DNA from: Flaviflagellibacter rhizophilus
GTDB lineage: Bacteria; Pseudomonadota; Alphaproteobacteria; Rhizobiales; Methylopilaceae
Assembly (NCBI RefSeq): GCF_033898525.1
Contig: NZ_JAXAFJ010000001.1
Location: 682,001-746,000, forward strand
Direction of reading: 5' to 3'
Length of the DNA stretch: 64,000 nt
In this document: in pieces, positions 19,912 through 28,627 of the stretch
Numbering within the stretch: the first letter of the stretch is position 1
Layout: each line of letters begins with the position of its first letter
Notes under the pieces: generated by a model
What the model was told of the DNA's origin: nothing
What the model saw: the letters and a program-made list of their open reading frames with translations, nothing else
The model's database searches: none
Made by a program: the position numbers and the translations under genes

Positions 19912-19926
19912 GCACAATAGATGTGC
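19912..19926. promoter_or_regulatory. Perfect inverted repeat in the regA promoter region
   Basis: GCACA-ATAGA-TGTGC, a perfect 5-5-5 palindrome within an AT-richer patch, 43 nt upstream of the regA start and 43 nt past the regB stop. It looks like a regulator operator. The cognate protein is unknown. Confidence 0.45.
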
Positions 19927-19968
19927 TGCAAACAACGCCCATGAGGGCACCTGCAAGCAGGTATAAGA

Positions 19969-20520
19969 ATGATCGAGGAAGCCCACCCGCCCTCCGGCGA
20001 GCTGTCACTGCTGATCGTCGATGACGACAAGGCGTTCGTGCAACGCCTTGCTCGCGCGATGGAGGGGCGCGGCTATGAAGTGTCCGTCGCCGAAAGCGTG
20101 CGCGAAGGGCTGCAACTGGTGGAAAGCCGCTGCCCCGCTTACGCCGTGGTGGACATGCGGCTGGGCGACGGCAACGGGCTCGATGTCATCTCGGCCCTGA
20201 AGCAGCGCCGCCCCGAGGCCCGTGGCATCGTGCTGACCGGCTACGGCAATATCGCGACCGCCGTCACCGCAGTGAAGATGGGCGCCATCGACTACCTCGC
20301 CAAACCCGCCGACGCGGACGAGATCCACGCCGCCCTGATGGCGCAGCCGGACCACAAGCCGACGCCGCCCGAAAATCCGATGTCGGCGGACCGGGTTCGC
20401 TGGGAACACATCCAGCGGGTCTACGAATTGTGCGGACGAAATGTCTCGGAAACCGCGCGCCGCCTCAGCATGCATCGCCGCACGCTGCAGCGCATCCTGG
20501 CCAAGCGCGCGCCGCGCTGA
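19969..20520 (+). CDS. regA: RegA/PrrA/ActR response regulator
   Basis: DNA-binding partner of RegB. 183 residues. The receiver domain has the acidic cluster VDDD (17-20), phosphorylated Asp62 (VVDMRLGD), Thr90 and Lys112. A proline-rich hinge leads to the Fis-type helix-turn-helix. The C-terminal end RRTLQRILAKRAPR is the near-invariant RegA recognition helix. ATG at 19969 has AGGT 6 nt upstream. Its TGA abuts the TGA of mmcB on the other strand. Expected targets include respiration, carbon and nitrogen fixation genes, none of which lie in this window. Confidence 0.96.
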   Translation: MIEEAHPPSGELSLLIVDDDKAFVQRLARAMEGRGYEVSVAESVREGLQLVESRCPAYAVVDMRLGDGNGLDVISALKQRRPEARGIVLTGYGNIATAVTAVKMGAIDYLAKPADADEIHAALMAQPDHKPTPPENPMSADRVRWEHIQRVYELCGRNVSETARRLSMHRRTLQRILAKRAPR

Positions 20521-21069
20521 TCAGGCGGCCTCGTCGCCGATCTCCGGATCGCAGAGGCGATGCAGACGCAGCGCCGTGGTGTGCGCGAGGTGCAGCGCCA
20601 TGTGGCGTCGCGTGGCGCCGGCGAGTGCATGTTCCTCCGGCTCCCGCATGATCTGGGCGCCGTAGCGATCGGCCATGATGAGACCCGCCTCTTCGGGGAT
20701 CACCTCCAGCGGGAAGCGGCTGTCGACGGCGAAGTACAGCCGGTCGCAATGGGCGCGATAGTCCTCCCATTTGTGGTCCGCGCGGAAGTCGGCGAGGCAC
20801 GACTTGATCTCGACGATCCAGATCCGGCCCTTTGGACACACCGCCACGAGATCCGCCCGGCGCCCGGAAGCCAGGGCGACCTCCGGCACGCAGGCAAGCC
20901 CCAGCGACCTCATCAGTCGCATGGAGCCACGCGCGATCTCAATCGCCCCCGGTGACTGGCGCCCGTCTGCGCGGACCCGGCCGGCGGCGCCCAGCGCCTC
21001 CAGAATCCCGTTTTGTTCCATTTCGTCAGCTAACCGCGAAGGCTGCCGACGTGCAAGAGGCCGCGTCAT
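20521..21069 (-). CDS. mmcB: MmcB-family DNA repair protein
   Basis: 182-residue PD-(D/E)xK-like nuclease family protein, named from a Caulobacter mitomycin-C-induced gene. Nuclease-like core: RRADLVAVCPKGRIWIVEIKSC (Asp, then E-x-K) with SLADFRADHKWEDYRAHCDRLYFAVD following. The family is restricted mainly to alphaproteobacteria and acts in DNA damage tolerance. ATG 21069 has GGGGG 6-7 nt upstream; ATG 21021 would give a more typical length. Convergent with regA (adjacent stops) and downstream of the RND pump gene. Confidence 0.88.
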   Translation of the reverse strand: MTRPLARRQPSRLADEMEQNGILEALGAAGRVRADGRQSPGAIEIARGSMRLMRSLGLACVPEVALASGRRADLVAVCPKGRIWIVEIKSCLADFRADHKWEDYRAHCDRLYFAVDSRFPLEVIPEEAGLIMADRYGAQIMREPEEHALAGATRRHMALHLAHTTALRLHRLCDPEIGDEAA

Positions 21070-21105
21070 GCGCGGCCCCCTGGAAGTCTTCGGGCAGCGG
21101 TGCTG

Positions 21106-24100
21106 CTAGTCGTCGTCGTGAACTGGCGCCGCCGGCTTCAGCTTCGGTGCCGGGCGGAAGCGCAGCACCAGAAGCCGGATCGTGACGTAGAACACCGGGG
21201 TCAGGACGAGGCCGAGAATGGTCACGCCGACCATGCCGAACGCGACCGAGGTGCCCAGCGCCTGCCGCAGTTCGGAGCCGGCGCCGGTGGCAATCGCCAG
21301 CGGAACCACGCCGAGCGTGAAGGCAAGCGATGTCATCAGGATCGGGCGCAGGCGCAGGCGGCACGCTTCGATGGCCGCGTCCACGGGATTGCGTCCCTCA
21401 TCCTCGGCCTGTCGCGCGAACTCCACGATCAGGATGGCGTTCTTGGCGGCAAGCCCGATCAGCACCACGAAGCCGACCTGCGTCAGGATGTTGTTGTCCT
21501 GCCCTCGCAGGATCACACCCGTCAGGGCGGCGAGGATGGACAGCGGCACGATCAGGATGATCGAGAGCGGCAGCGCCCAGCTTTCATACTGCGCGGCCAG
21601 CAGGAGGAAGACGAACAGGATTGCCAGCGCGAAGATGCTTGTCGAACTTCCGGCATTGCGCTCCTGGAAGGCAAGCTCGGTCCATTCGAAGCTGACGCCC
21701 GGTGGCAATGTCTTGGCCGCGATCTCCTCCATCGCGATCAGCGCATCGCCGCTGGACACGCCGGGCGCGGCGCCGCCGCTGATGCCGATCGAATTGTAGA
21801 GATTGTGGCGGGTCACGAGATATGGACCCGTCGCGCCTTCCAGCGTTACGACGCTGCCGAGCGGCACCAGCGCACCCGTCGATGAACGCACCTTGATGGA
21901 CGTGATGTCGGAAGGCTCGATGCGGTAGGGCGCATCGGCTTGCAGGTTCACCTGGAAGGAGCGCCCGAACGCCGTGAAGTCGTTCACATAGGCCGAGCCG
22001 ATATAGCTTTGCAGCGCCTGGAAGATGTTGCCGATGGGCACATTCAGGATCTGGGCCTTCTCGCGGTCGACATTCACGAACAGCTGCGGAGAACGTGTGT
22101 TGAACGTGGTGTAGACGCCCGCGAGGCGCGGATCCTGCGCCGCGGCGGCGACCACGGCCTGCGCGGCCTGCTCCAGCGGTCGAAGGCCCGCGCCCGTGCG
22201 GTCCTGCACCTGCATGTTGAAGCCGCCGCCTCGTCCGAGACCCTGAACCGAGGGCGGCTTGATGACGATGGTGAAGCCTTCCTCGATGGCGAACAGACGC
22301 TTCTGCGCCTCTGCCACGACAACGTCGGCCGTCAGCCCGCTCTTCAGCCGGTTCTCGAAGCTGTCGAAGATGATGAAGCCGGTCGCGGCATTCGACGCCG
22401 CCGAGAATGTGGCGCCCGAGAAGCCGGCAATGCCGACGACATGGGAGATGCCGGGCACCCCGCGCAGGATGTCGGTGGCGCGGTGCACCACGTCGTCGGT
22501 GCGCTGCAGCGAGGCGCCTTCCGGCAGCTGCACGACCGCGATGGCGTAGCTCTGGTCCGTCTCCGGGATGAACCCGGTTGGCACGCGGTTGGAGATCCAC
22601 CACGTGGCGCCGAGAAGACCCACATAGACCAGCAGGAACAGCGCCTTGTGCCGCACCGAGAAGCCGACGCTGCGCGAATAGCCGTGCGACAGCCGGTCGA
22701 AATTTCGGTTGAACAGGTTCGCGCCGCGCTGGAGCAGGCCCGGCTTCTCCGTGTGCTTGTGCGGCTTGAGCAGGATGGCCGCGAGGGCCGGCGATAGAGT
22801 CAGCGAGTTGATCGCGGAGATGATCGTCGCGGTGGCGATGGTCAGGGCGAACTGCTGATAGAACAGACCGGAAATGCCCGGCACGAACGCGGTGGGAATG
22901 AACACCGCCGACAGCACTAGCGCGATGGCGATGACCGCCACGCCGACCTCGTCCATCGTGATGTGCGCTGCCTCGCGCGGCGTCTTGCCCTCGGCGAGAT
23001 TTCGCTCGACGTTCTCCACGACCACGATGGCGTCGTCGACCACGATGCCGATGGCGAGGATGAGGCCGAACAGGGTCAGCATGTTCAGCGAGTAGCCGAA
23101 CGCGCTCATCACCGCGAAGGTGCCGATCAGCGACACCGGAATGGCGGCGATGGGGATCAGCGCCGCGCGCCATGACTGGAGGAAGATCAGCACCACGATG
23201 ACGACGAGCGCCACCGCTTCCCAGATTGTGGCCGTGACGGCCTCGATCGAGGCCTCCACGAACTGCGTGGGGTTGTAGACGATGTCGTAGGCCAGGCCGG
23301 GCGGGAACTCGGCCCTCAGGGTTTCCATCTGGGCGCGAACGGCCGCAGCCGCCGACACGGCGTTGGAGCCCGGACGCTGCTGGATGGCGATGCCGACCGA
23401 GTACTGGTTGTCGAGGTACGAGTTCGACGCATACTGGCGGGCGCCGAATTCGATGCGGGCCACGTCCTTGAGGCGGATCAGGCGCCCTTCCTCGGATTTG
23501 ATGATGACGTCCTTGAACTGATCGGGCGTTCGGAAACGGCCCGCGGTCGTCACCGTCACCTGGAAGTCGGCGGCATTGGGCTGCGGAGGCGCGCCCAGCG
23601 AGCCGCCGGAGACCTGCACGTTCTGTTCCTGCAGCGCGGCAGTCACATCCGTCGCGGCGAGGCCATAGGCGGACAGCTTCGCGGGATCGAGCCAGATGCG
23701 CAGGCTCAGTTCGCGAAGGCCGAACAGCTGGATGTCGCCAACGCCCTCGATGCGCTGGATCACGTCGCGGATGTTCAGATAGGCGTAGTTCGAGACGTAG
23801 AGCTCATCGAGGCTCTTGTCGGGCGAGAACAGGTTGACGAGCAGGAGGAAGTCCGACGCCGCCTTGTTGACGCTGACGCCGAGCTGGCGCACCTCGGCCG
23901 GCAGGCGCGGCTCGGCCGCATTCACGCGGTTCTGCACCTGCACCTGCGCGATGTCGGTGTCCGTGCCGATGGCGAAGGTGACGGTGATGGACAGCACGCC
24001 ATCGCCCGTTGCCTGCGAGGACATGTAGATCATGCCCTCGACGCCGTTGATCTGCTGCTCGATGGGCGCGGCCACCGTTTCGGCAATCGTTTCCGCAGAT

Positions 24101-24261
24101 GCGCCGGGATAGGTCGCGGTGACGCGAACGGTCGGCGGCGCGATCGTGGGGTATTGGGCAATCGGCAGCTGGAACAAAGCCGTGATGCCGATGACCATCA
24201 GAATGATGGAAATGACCGACGCGAAGATCGGCCGGTCGACGAAGAAGTGTCCGAATTTCAT
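21106..24261 (-). CDS. RND multidrug efflux pump, HAE1/AcrB type
   Basis: Inner-membrane proton/drug antiporter of 1051 residues, the AcrB length. It has twelve TM helices in the usual 1+5 / 1+5 order and two large periplasmic loops. The proton-relay residues are present: the Asp pair in GIVVDDAIVVVENVER and the Lys in LAAKNAILIVEFA. The N-terminus FFVDRPIFASVISI and the periplasmic YPGASAETIAETVA are typical. It starts 10 nt after the adaptor gene's stop, forming one operon. The outer-membrane channel gene is not in the window, and no TetR-type repressor is adjacent. Confidence 0.96.
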   Translation of the reverse strand: MKFGHFFVDRPIFASVISIILMVIGITALFQLPIAQYPTIAPPTVRVTATYPGASAETIAETVAAPIEQQINGVEGMIYMSSQATGDGVLSITVTFAIGTDTDIAQVQVQNRVNAAEPRLPAEVRQLGVSVNKAASDFLLLVNLFSPDKSLDELYVSNYAYLNIRDVIQRIEGVGDIQLFGLRELSLRIWLDPAKLSAYGLAATDVTAALQEQNVQVSGGSLGAPPQPNAADFQVTVTTAGRFRTPDQFKDVIIKSEEGRLIRLKDVARIEFGARQYASNSYLDNQYSVGIAIQQRPGSNAVSAAAAVRAQMETLRAEFPPGLAYDIVYNPTQFVEASIEAVTATIWEAVALVVIVVLIFLQSWRAALIPIAAIPVSLIGTFAVMSAFGYSLNMLTLFGLILAIGIVVDDAIVVVENVERNLAEGKTPREAAHITMDEVGVAVIAIALVLSAVFIPTAFVPGISGLFYQQFALTIATATIISAINSLTLSPALAAILLKPHKHTEKPGLLQRGANLFNRNFDRLSHGYSRSVGFSVRHKALFLLVYVGLLGATWWISNRVPTGFIPETDQSYAIAVVQLPEGASLQRTDDVVHRATDILRGVPGISHVVGIAGFSGATFSAASNAATGFIIFDSFENRLKSGLTADVVVAEAQKRLFAIEEGFTIVIKPPSVQGLGRGGGFNMQVQDRTGAGLRPLEQAAQAVVAAAAQDPRLAGVYTTFNTRSPQLFVNVDREKAQILNVPIGNIFQALQSYIGSAYVNDFTAFGRSFQVNLQADAPYRIEPSDITSIKVRSSTGALVPLGSVVTLEGATGPYLVTRHNLYNSIGISGGAAPGVSSGDALIAMEEIAAKTLPPGVSFEWTELAFQERNAGSSTSIFALAILFVFLLLAAQYESWALPLSIILIVPLSILAALTGVILRGQDNNILTQVGFVVLIGLAAKNAILIVEFARQAEDEGRNPVDAAIEACRLRLRPILMTSLAFTLGVVPLAIATGAGSELRQALGTSVAFGMVGVTILGLVLTPVFYVTIRLLVLRFRPAPKLKPAAPVHDDD

Positions 24262-24271
24262 CGAGGGTGCC

Positions 24272-25435
24272 TCAGCCGGCCGTGTTCTGCGGCTTGGTCA
24301 GGTCCTCGGGAACCTTCAGTTCCGTCGGCTGCGGTGTCACCTTGGCGCCGGGGCGGGCGCGCATCAGGCCGTTCACGATGATCTGGTCGTCAGGACCAAG
24401 GCCCTCGCGAATGACGCGGAAGCCCTGGAACAGGCCGCCGGTCTTCACCGGACGCGGCTGCACCGTGCCGTCCGCGCCGACGCCCATGACGATGCTGCGC
24501 GTCTGGTCCTGCATGATGGCGTCGTTCGGCACCAGCATGGCTTCATAGGCGCCGCCGGTGGACATCTTCACCCGGCCGAACTGGCCGGGCGTGATGAGGC
24601 TGTTGGCGTTCGGCAGCACCGCCCGCACGCGAATGGTGCCGGTGGCCTGGTCGATGGAATTGTCCACGAAGTCGAGCTTCGCCTCATGCGTGAAGTCGGT
24701 CTCGTCGGGAAGGGACAGGAACACAGGCGGGCTTTCTGCGGTGCCGGCGCCCTTGCCCACGCGCTGGCGCTGATAGGCAAGGTAGCTCTGCTCATCCACG
24801 TCGAAGTAGAAATGGATGGGATCGTACTGAACGATCGTGGTCAGCAGCGTGCCGCCGCTGCCGGAGGCGATGAGGTTGCCTTCGGTCACGAGCTTGCGGC
24901 CGACGCGGCCGGAGACCGGGGCGCGAAGTTCGGTGTAGCCAAGGTTCAGCTGGGCCGCCTCGATCTCCGCGCGGCTCGCCGTCAGATTAGCCTGTGCCTG
25001 CAGGAAGGTCTGCTGCCGCTGCTGGAGCGCCTGCTCGGCGATGTTGCCGCTCTGGCGCAATTCGCGGGCGCGGTTCACCTCAGCCTGCGCGAGGTCCAGC
25101 ACCGTCTGGTTGCCCTGCGCGGCGGCCTGGGCCTGACGCAGCGCCGCCTCGAACTGGCGAGGATCGATCTTGAAGAGCAGGTCGCCCGCCTTCACTTCCT
25201 GACCGTCGCGGAAGTTGACGGATTGCAGCGCACCCGACACCTGCGCGCGGATCTCGACAGAAGCCACGGCTTCGAAACGGCCGGGAAACTCGAGCCAGTC
25301 CACCACCTGGCGGGTGACCGGCTTCGCCACCGAGACCGGCGGCGCGGGAGGCGCCCCTTGGGCAAGCACCTCAGCAGCCGGCAGTGACAGGACGAGAACA
25401 GCCGCGAGCGTGCGACCGAAGAAGGACATGCGCAT
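24272..25435 (-). CDS. RND efflux periplasmic adaptor (membrane fusion protein)
   Basis: 387 residues. A signal peptide (cleavage near AQG, about residue 26) has no lipobox cysteine, so this is a soluble periplasmic form unlike lipoprotein AcrA. Then come the lipoyl half-motif (GALQSVNFRDGQEVKAGDLLFKID), an alpha-hairpin (about 95-165), the second lipoyl half (LRAPVSGRVGRKLVTEGNLI) and beta-barrel domains. First gene of the operon with the RND pump. Start ATG 25435 has GAGG 5 nt upstream. The C-terminal domain contains QGFRVIREGLGPDDQIIVNGLMRARPGAKV, as in MexA-like proteins. Confidence 0.95.
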   Translation of the reverse strand: MRMSFFGRTLAAVLVLSLPAAEVLAQGAPPAPPVSVAKPVTRQVVDWLEFPGRFEAVASVEIRAQVSGALQSVNFRDGQEVKAGDLLFKIDPRQFEAALRQAQAAAQGNQTVLDLAQAEVNRARELRQSGNIAEQALQQRQQTFLQAQANLTASRAEIEAAQLNLGYTELRAPVSGRVGRKLVTEGNLIASGSGGTLLTTIVQYDPIHFYFDVDEQSYLAYQRQRVGKGAGTAESPPVFLSLPDETDFTHEAKLDFVDNSIDQATGTIRVRAVLPNANSLITPGQFGRVKMSTGGAYEAMLVPNDAIMQDQTRSIVMGVGADGTVQPRPVKTGGLFQGFRVIREGLGPDDQIIVNGLMRARPGAKVTPQPTELKVPEDLTKPQNTAG

Positions 25436-25570
25436 ATAAGCCTCGAGGGGGCCGGAACGATCGCCAACATCATGCGACCGCGAAGGGACTGCAACCTTAG
25501 CGTCCCCTATAAAACATCATTGTTGCGGCAGTGCCACGCTTCTTTTGGCCACCGAGCTTCTACGTAGCGC

Positions 25571-27040
25571 CTATGCCGCGCGGCGCGGCACGGGCCTTTC
25601 GCTCTCGGGCGCAGCGCTCTCGCCGGGCGTCCCACTGCAGACGTATCGCGCGTCCTCATCGACCGCCCACACGTCGTGGATGCGGCGTCCGGCGATGATG
25701 TTCCGGGCGGTCAGCATGGCCGTCAACACCGCGTGGTCATGATCGGTGTCCCGGTGCATGCCGTTGCGGCCGACGAGGTGCAGCGTTGGATAGGTGGTCT
25801 CCAGGTCCAGTTGGACGATCCTGACCTGCCCGGCATAGAACTCGTCGTAAACGGGATAGGCCTTGGGCTGACGCACGACGCAGGCATCCACCACCGCTTG
25901 TGGCGCAAGCCCCATCGCAGCCATCTCGCGCTTGGCCAGGTCGACCAGCACGGAATCATCCGCGGACCACAGGCCGTCTTCCTCCAGGCAGAAATACTGG
26001 AGACCGAAGCAGGCATATCCCTCGTGTGGCACGAGCTCGGGCGACCAGGCGCGGAAGTTCAGAACCCGGCCGACCTGCAATGACGGGTCGTGGACGTGGA
26101 TGCAGGTGTCTTCGAACAGGTCGCGGTCCGATCGGGCGATCAGCGCCACGGTGATGAGATCGCGATATCTGAGCTCGCGTGCGTGGAGCAGGCTGATCGG
26201 CTTCGGCAGGATCAGGTCGACAAGGTCACGGATGGGAGCGGACGACACCACGTTGCGCGCGATGAAGGTCTCGACCTCGCCGTTCGCGAGACGCGCCGTC
26301 ACGGTCCACGAGCCGGACTTGTCGTTCCAGGTCAATCGCTCGAGCTTGCGGCCCAGGAGCACGCGCCCTCCCCGTGCCCGGATCTTCTCGGCGGCGGCCT
26401 CCCACACCATGCCGGGGCCTCGCCTTGGGTAGCGGAAGCTCTTGCCGGCTTCCCCGGTGCGGGGCTTCAGCCCCAATGCGGCCCTGAAAGCGGAGAGGGG
26501 ATCGAACGCCTTGATGCGGTGGCCCATCCAGCCCGGCGAAACGTCGTCGCACGACATGCGCCACACCTTCTCGACATAGGGCCGGAAGAAGATGGAAAAG
26601 AACCGCTCGCCGTACTGGTTGCGCACGCGTTCATGGAAGGTGCGGGGCTGCGGGATGGGGCGGAGCCGCGCCCAGGCATGGGACAGCATGCAGGACGCGC
26701 CCTGCACCACTCCGAGATTGCGCAGCGCTTCGACAGCCTTCAGCGGATACGAATAGAACTTGCCGCCATGGAAGATGCGCGAGATCTGTGGACGCTCGAT
26801 GAAGCCCTCGGGCAGGATCTCATTCCAGAGATCCACCACCTCCTCGGACTTCGAGACGAAGCGGTGCCCCCCGATGTCCAGCAGGAAGCCCTTGTAGTCC
26901 ACCGAGCGGCTGATGCCGCCGACATGAACCGGGTCCTGTTCAAGGACGACAACCTCGCGGCCTTCCCTGGCCAGCAGATAAGCGGCGCTCAGTCCTGCGG
27001 GACCGGCCCCCACAACCAGCGTTTCAACGTTACGGATCAT
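25571..27040 (-). CDS. FAD-dependent amine-oxidase/UDP-galactopyranose-mutase-like oxidoreductase
   Basis: 489 residues from ATG at 27040. The N-terminal dinucleotide motif GAGPAG (11-16) ends with Glu34, and GGISRSV and DIGGHRFVSKSEEV follow, matching protoporphyrinogen-oxidase and UDP-galactopyranose-mutase-like FAD proteins. The second FAD end is YPTLHLVGRNGMHRDTDHDHAVLTAM. Such proteins often act on polyisoprenoid or sugar-nucleotide substrates in surface-glycan pathways. No glycan genes are adjacent, so the substrate is unknown. The frame is open 24 codons further upstream. Flanked by the RND adaptor promoter region and a small hypothetical gene. Confidence 0.82.
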   Translation of the reverse strand: MIRNVETLVVGAGPAGLSAAYLLAREGREVVVLEQDPVHVGGISRSVDYKGFLLDIGGHRFVSKSEEVVDLWNEILPEGFIERPQISRIFHGGKFYSYPLKAVEALRNLGVVQGASCMLSHAWARLRPIPQPRTFHERVRNQYGERFFSIFFRPYVEKVWRMSCDDVSPGWMGHRIKAFDPLSAFRAALGLKPRTGEAGKSFRYPRRGPGMVWEAAAEKIRARGGRVLLGRKLERLTWNDKSGSWTVTARLANGEVETFIARNVVSSAPIRDLVDLILPKPISLLHARELRYRDLITVALIARSDRDLFEDTCIHVHDPSLQVGRVLNFRAWSPELVPHEGYACFGLQYFCLEEDGLWSADDSVLVDLAKREMAAMGLAPQAVVDACVVRQPKAYPVYDEFYAGQVRIVQLDLETTYPTLHLVGRNGMHRDTDHDHAVLTAMLTARNIIAGRRIHDVWAVDEDARYVCSGTPGESAAPESERPVPRRAA

Positions 27041-27237
27041 CGGGGCGGCGTTCCTGGTCTGGATGTCGCCGGAAGAACCGGCTGCCCTGACGGGCGGATG
27101 TCCAGCCATCATCGCGCACGAAACTTTAGGACCGGTAACCTTGCCCGGAAAGCCGCGAGGTATTCGGGGGCCGGATCAGGGCCAGAACGTGCGCGGTCTG
27201 CTTGCCCCCACGCGGCCTGCCGACCTGCCGAGGCAGG

Positions 27238-27483
27238 TCAATCGTCGCGCGAGAGGTCGCGCTCGGGTGCCGCGGCGGCGAAGCGGGCGATCTCCGACCG
27301 CATGAAATCAACCATGTCCCCGCCGGCCGCCTCCATCAGTTCGGCGGCGGACAGCCCTCGCTCCCCGGCATCGGCCATGCAGGCCTGCGCCAGGGCTTCT
27401 GCTGCACCGGCATCGGTGGTCGCGACGTTCTGGACGGTCCATCCGGTCAGGAAGGTCAGGGCTGAGGGACGCTCTACGGTCAC
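27238..27483 (-). CDS. Small hypothetical protein (DUF768-like pattern)
   Basis: 81 residues from GTG at 27483, with a GGAG about 10 nt upstream. Acidic, mostly helical. The pattern TFLTGWTVQNVATT... followed by LAQACMADAGERGLSAAELMEAAGGDMVDFMRSEI recalls the short DUF768 proteins of Mesorhizobium and relatives, but the match is from memory and weak. No membrane segment or metal motif. It lies between the FAD oxidoreductase gene and the SleB-like hydrolase gene, all on the minus strand. Confidence 0.5.
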   Translation of the reverse strand: MTVERPSALTFLTGWTVQNVATTDAGAAEALAQACMADAGERGLSAAELMEAAGGDMVDFMRSEIARFAAAAPERDLSRDD

Positions 27484-27580
27484 GGAAAGGAGGCTCCGAA
27501 CGGGAAGGTGCTCCCGTCTAGCGCAAGCGCTCGCGATGCGGAACCTTCAAACGTCGGGCTGTGCGCTTGCGAGCCAGCGC

Positions 27581-28216
27581 TCAGCGGACGCTGACCAGTT
27601 CAGTTTCGGGCAAAGGAGGCAACTGGCTCGGGCTGGGTATCTGCACCTGCGCCAGCATTGAGGCCTGATTGACGGCGATCAGGTCGTCGATGCTGGACGC
27701 GCCGTTGCGCGCCACCTTGATCAGCGGGCCGGGATCCGCGCCCTTCGGCATCTTCTCGTAGAAGGCGTTGCCGCCCTCGATGGAGACGTAGCGCATATTG
27801 TTGTAGCCGGGCTGGTAGCCGGCGGTGTGGAAGAACAGCACCTTGCCGACGCCCGGATGGCGGCGGCCCTTCAGCACCTGCCCGGCCATCTTGTGCGCAC
27901 GGGCGGCGCTCGCGGGCTCCGTCATGGGCCGGGACAGGACGCCGGGCGCGAACTGACGCGGCTGGCCGACAACCGCGCAGACATCCCGGGAGAACTTGCC
28001 GGACTCCGCCCGGTTCATCACGACGGTGCCGACGGCCAGCATGCCGGCGTCGCTCGAGCGGTTCGACTCGAAATACATGGCGCGCGCGAGGCATTCCTGG
28101 CTGCTCATGCCACGGCTCACCGGGCGCTTGGACGTGGTCGCGCAGCCGGCCAGAACAAGACCGGCGATCGCGACCACGGCCACACGGCGCACAACACCGC
28201 AAAGTGCTTGGGACAT
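27581..28216 (-). CDS. SleB-like cell-wall hydrolase, lipoprotein
   Basis: 211 residues. A lipoprotein signal ends in the lipobox LAGC (Cys25). A Hydrolase_2 (SleB-type) domain follows, with ECLARAMYFESN carrying the catalytic Glu, then AVGTVVMNRAESGKFSRDVCAVV and the C-terminal FFHTAGYQPGYNNMRYV. Expected to cleave peptidoglycan in the periplasm, anchored to a membrane. The tail is proline-rich. ATG at 28216 was preferred to the upstream TTG. Divergent from the Rdx gene. Confidence 0.87.
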   Translation of the reverse strand: MSQALCGVVRRVAVVAIAGLVLAGCATTSKRPVSRGMSSQECLARAMYFESNRSSDAGMLAVGTVVMNRAESGKFSRDVCAVVGQPRQFAPGVLSRPMTEPASAARAHKMAGQVLKGRRHPGVGKVLFFHTAGYQPGYNNMRYVSIEGGNAFYEKMPKGADPGPLIKVARNGASSIDDLIAVNQASMLAQVQIPSPSQLPPLPETELVSVR

Positions 28217-28324
28217 ACGCAAAACTCACCCGCACCGCGCTTTTCACGCAACGACCGACAGCTATCGCGGAAAGTGGTTTCGGAAGTCTTGCGCTCCGGC
28301 CCGAAGGCGAGGAAATCTCGCGTC

Positions 28325-28627
28325 ATGGAGCACCACCCGCGCATCGCCATCACCTATTGCACGCAGTGCCAGTGGCTGTTGCGCGCCGCATGGATGGCGC
28401 AGGAACTGCTCTCCACCTTCGGGCCGGATCTCGGCGAGGTCGCGCTGGTTCCCGGCACGGGCGGCACGTTCCAGATTCACTACGACGGCGATCCGGTGTG
28501 GGACCGCAAGACGGATGGCGGCTTCCCGGATGCAAAGACGCTGAAGCAGCGCGTGCGCGACCGGCTGGATCCCGGCCGCGATCTCGGCCATTCGGACCGA
28601 AAGGCGGACGCGCCGGAGCCGCGCTAG
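28325..28627 (+). CDS. SelT/SelW/SelH-family Rdx protein (CxxC form)
   Basis: 100-residue thioredoxin-like protein. The redox motif CTQC (Cys12, Cys15) is in AITYCTQCQWLLRAAWMAQE; in selenoprotein W the second cysteine is selenocysteine. The family Rdx pattern GTGGTFQIHYDG and VWDRKTDGGFPDAKTLKQRVRD is complete. Probably a small thiol redox partner in the cytoplasm. Its stop overlaps the stop of the convergent permease gene through a shared CTAG. Confidence 0.9.
   Translation: MEHHPRIAITYCTQCQWLLRAAWMAQELLSTFGPDLGEVALVPGTGGTFQIHYDGDPVWDRKTDGGFPDAKTLKQRVRDRLDPGRDLGHSDRKADAPEPR

Noticed and set aside
28325..28627. Selenoprotein W with selenocysteine
   Set aside because: The motif is CTQC with an ordinary cysteine codon and no in-frame TGA.
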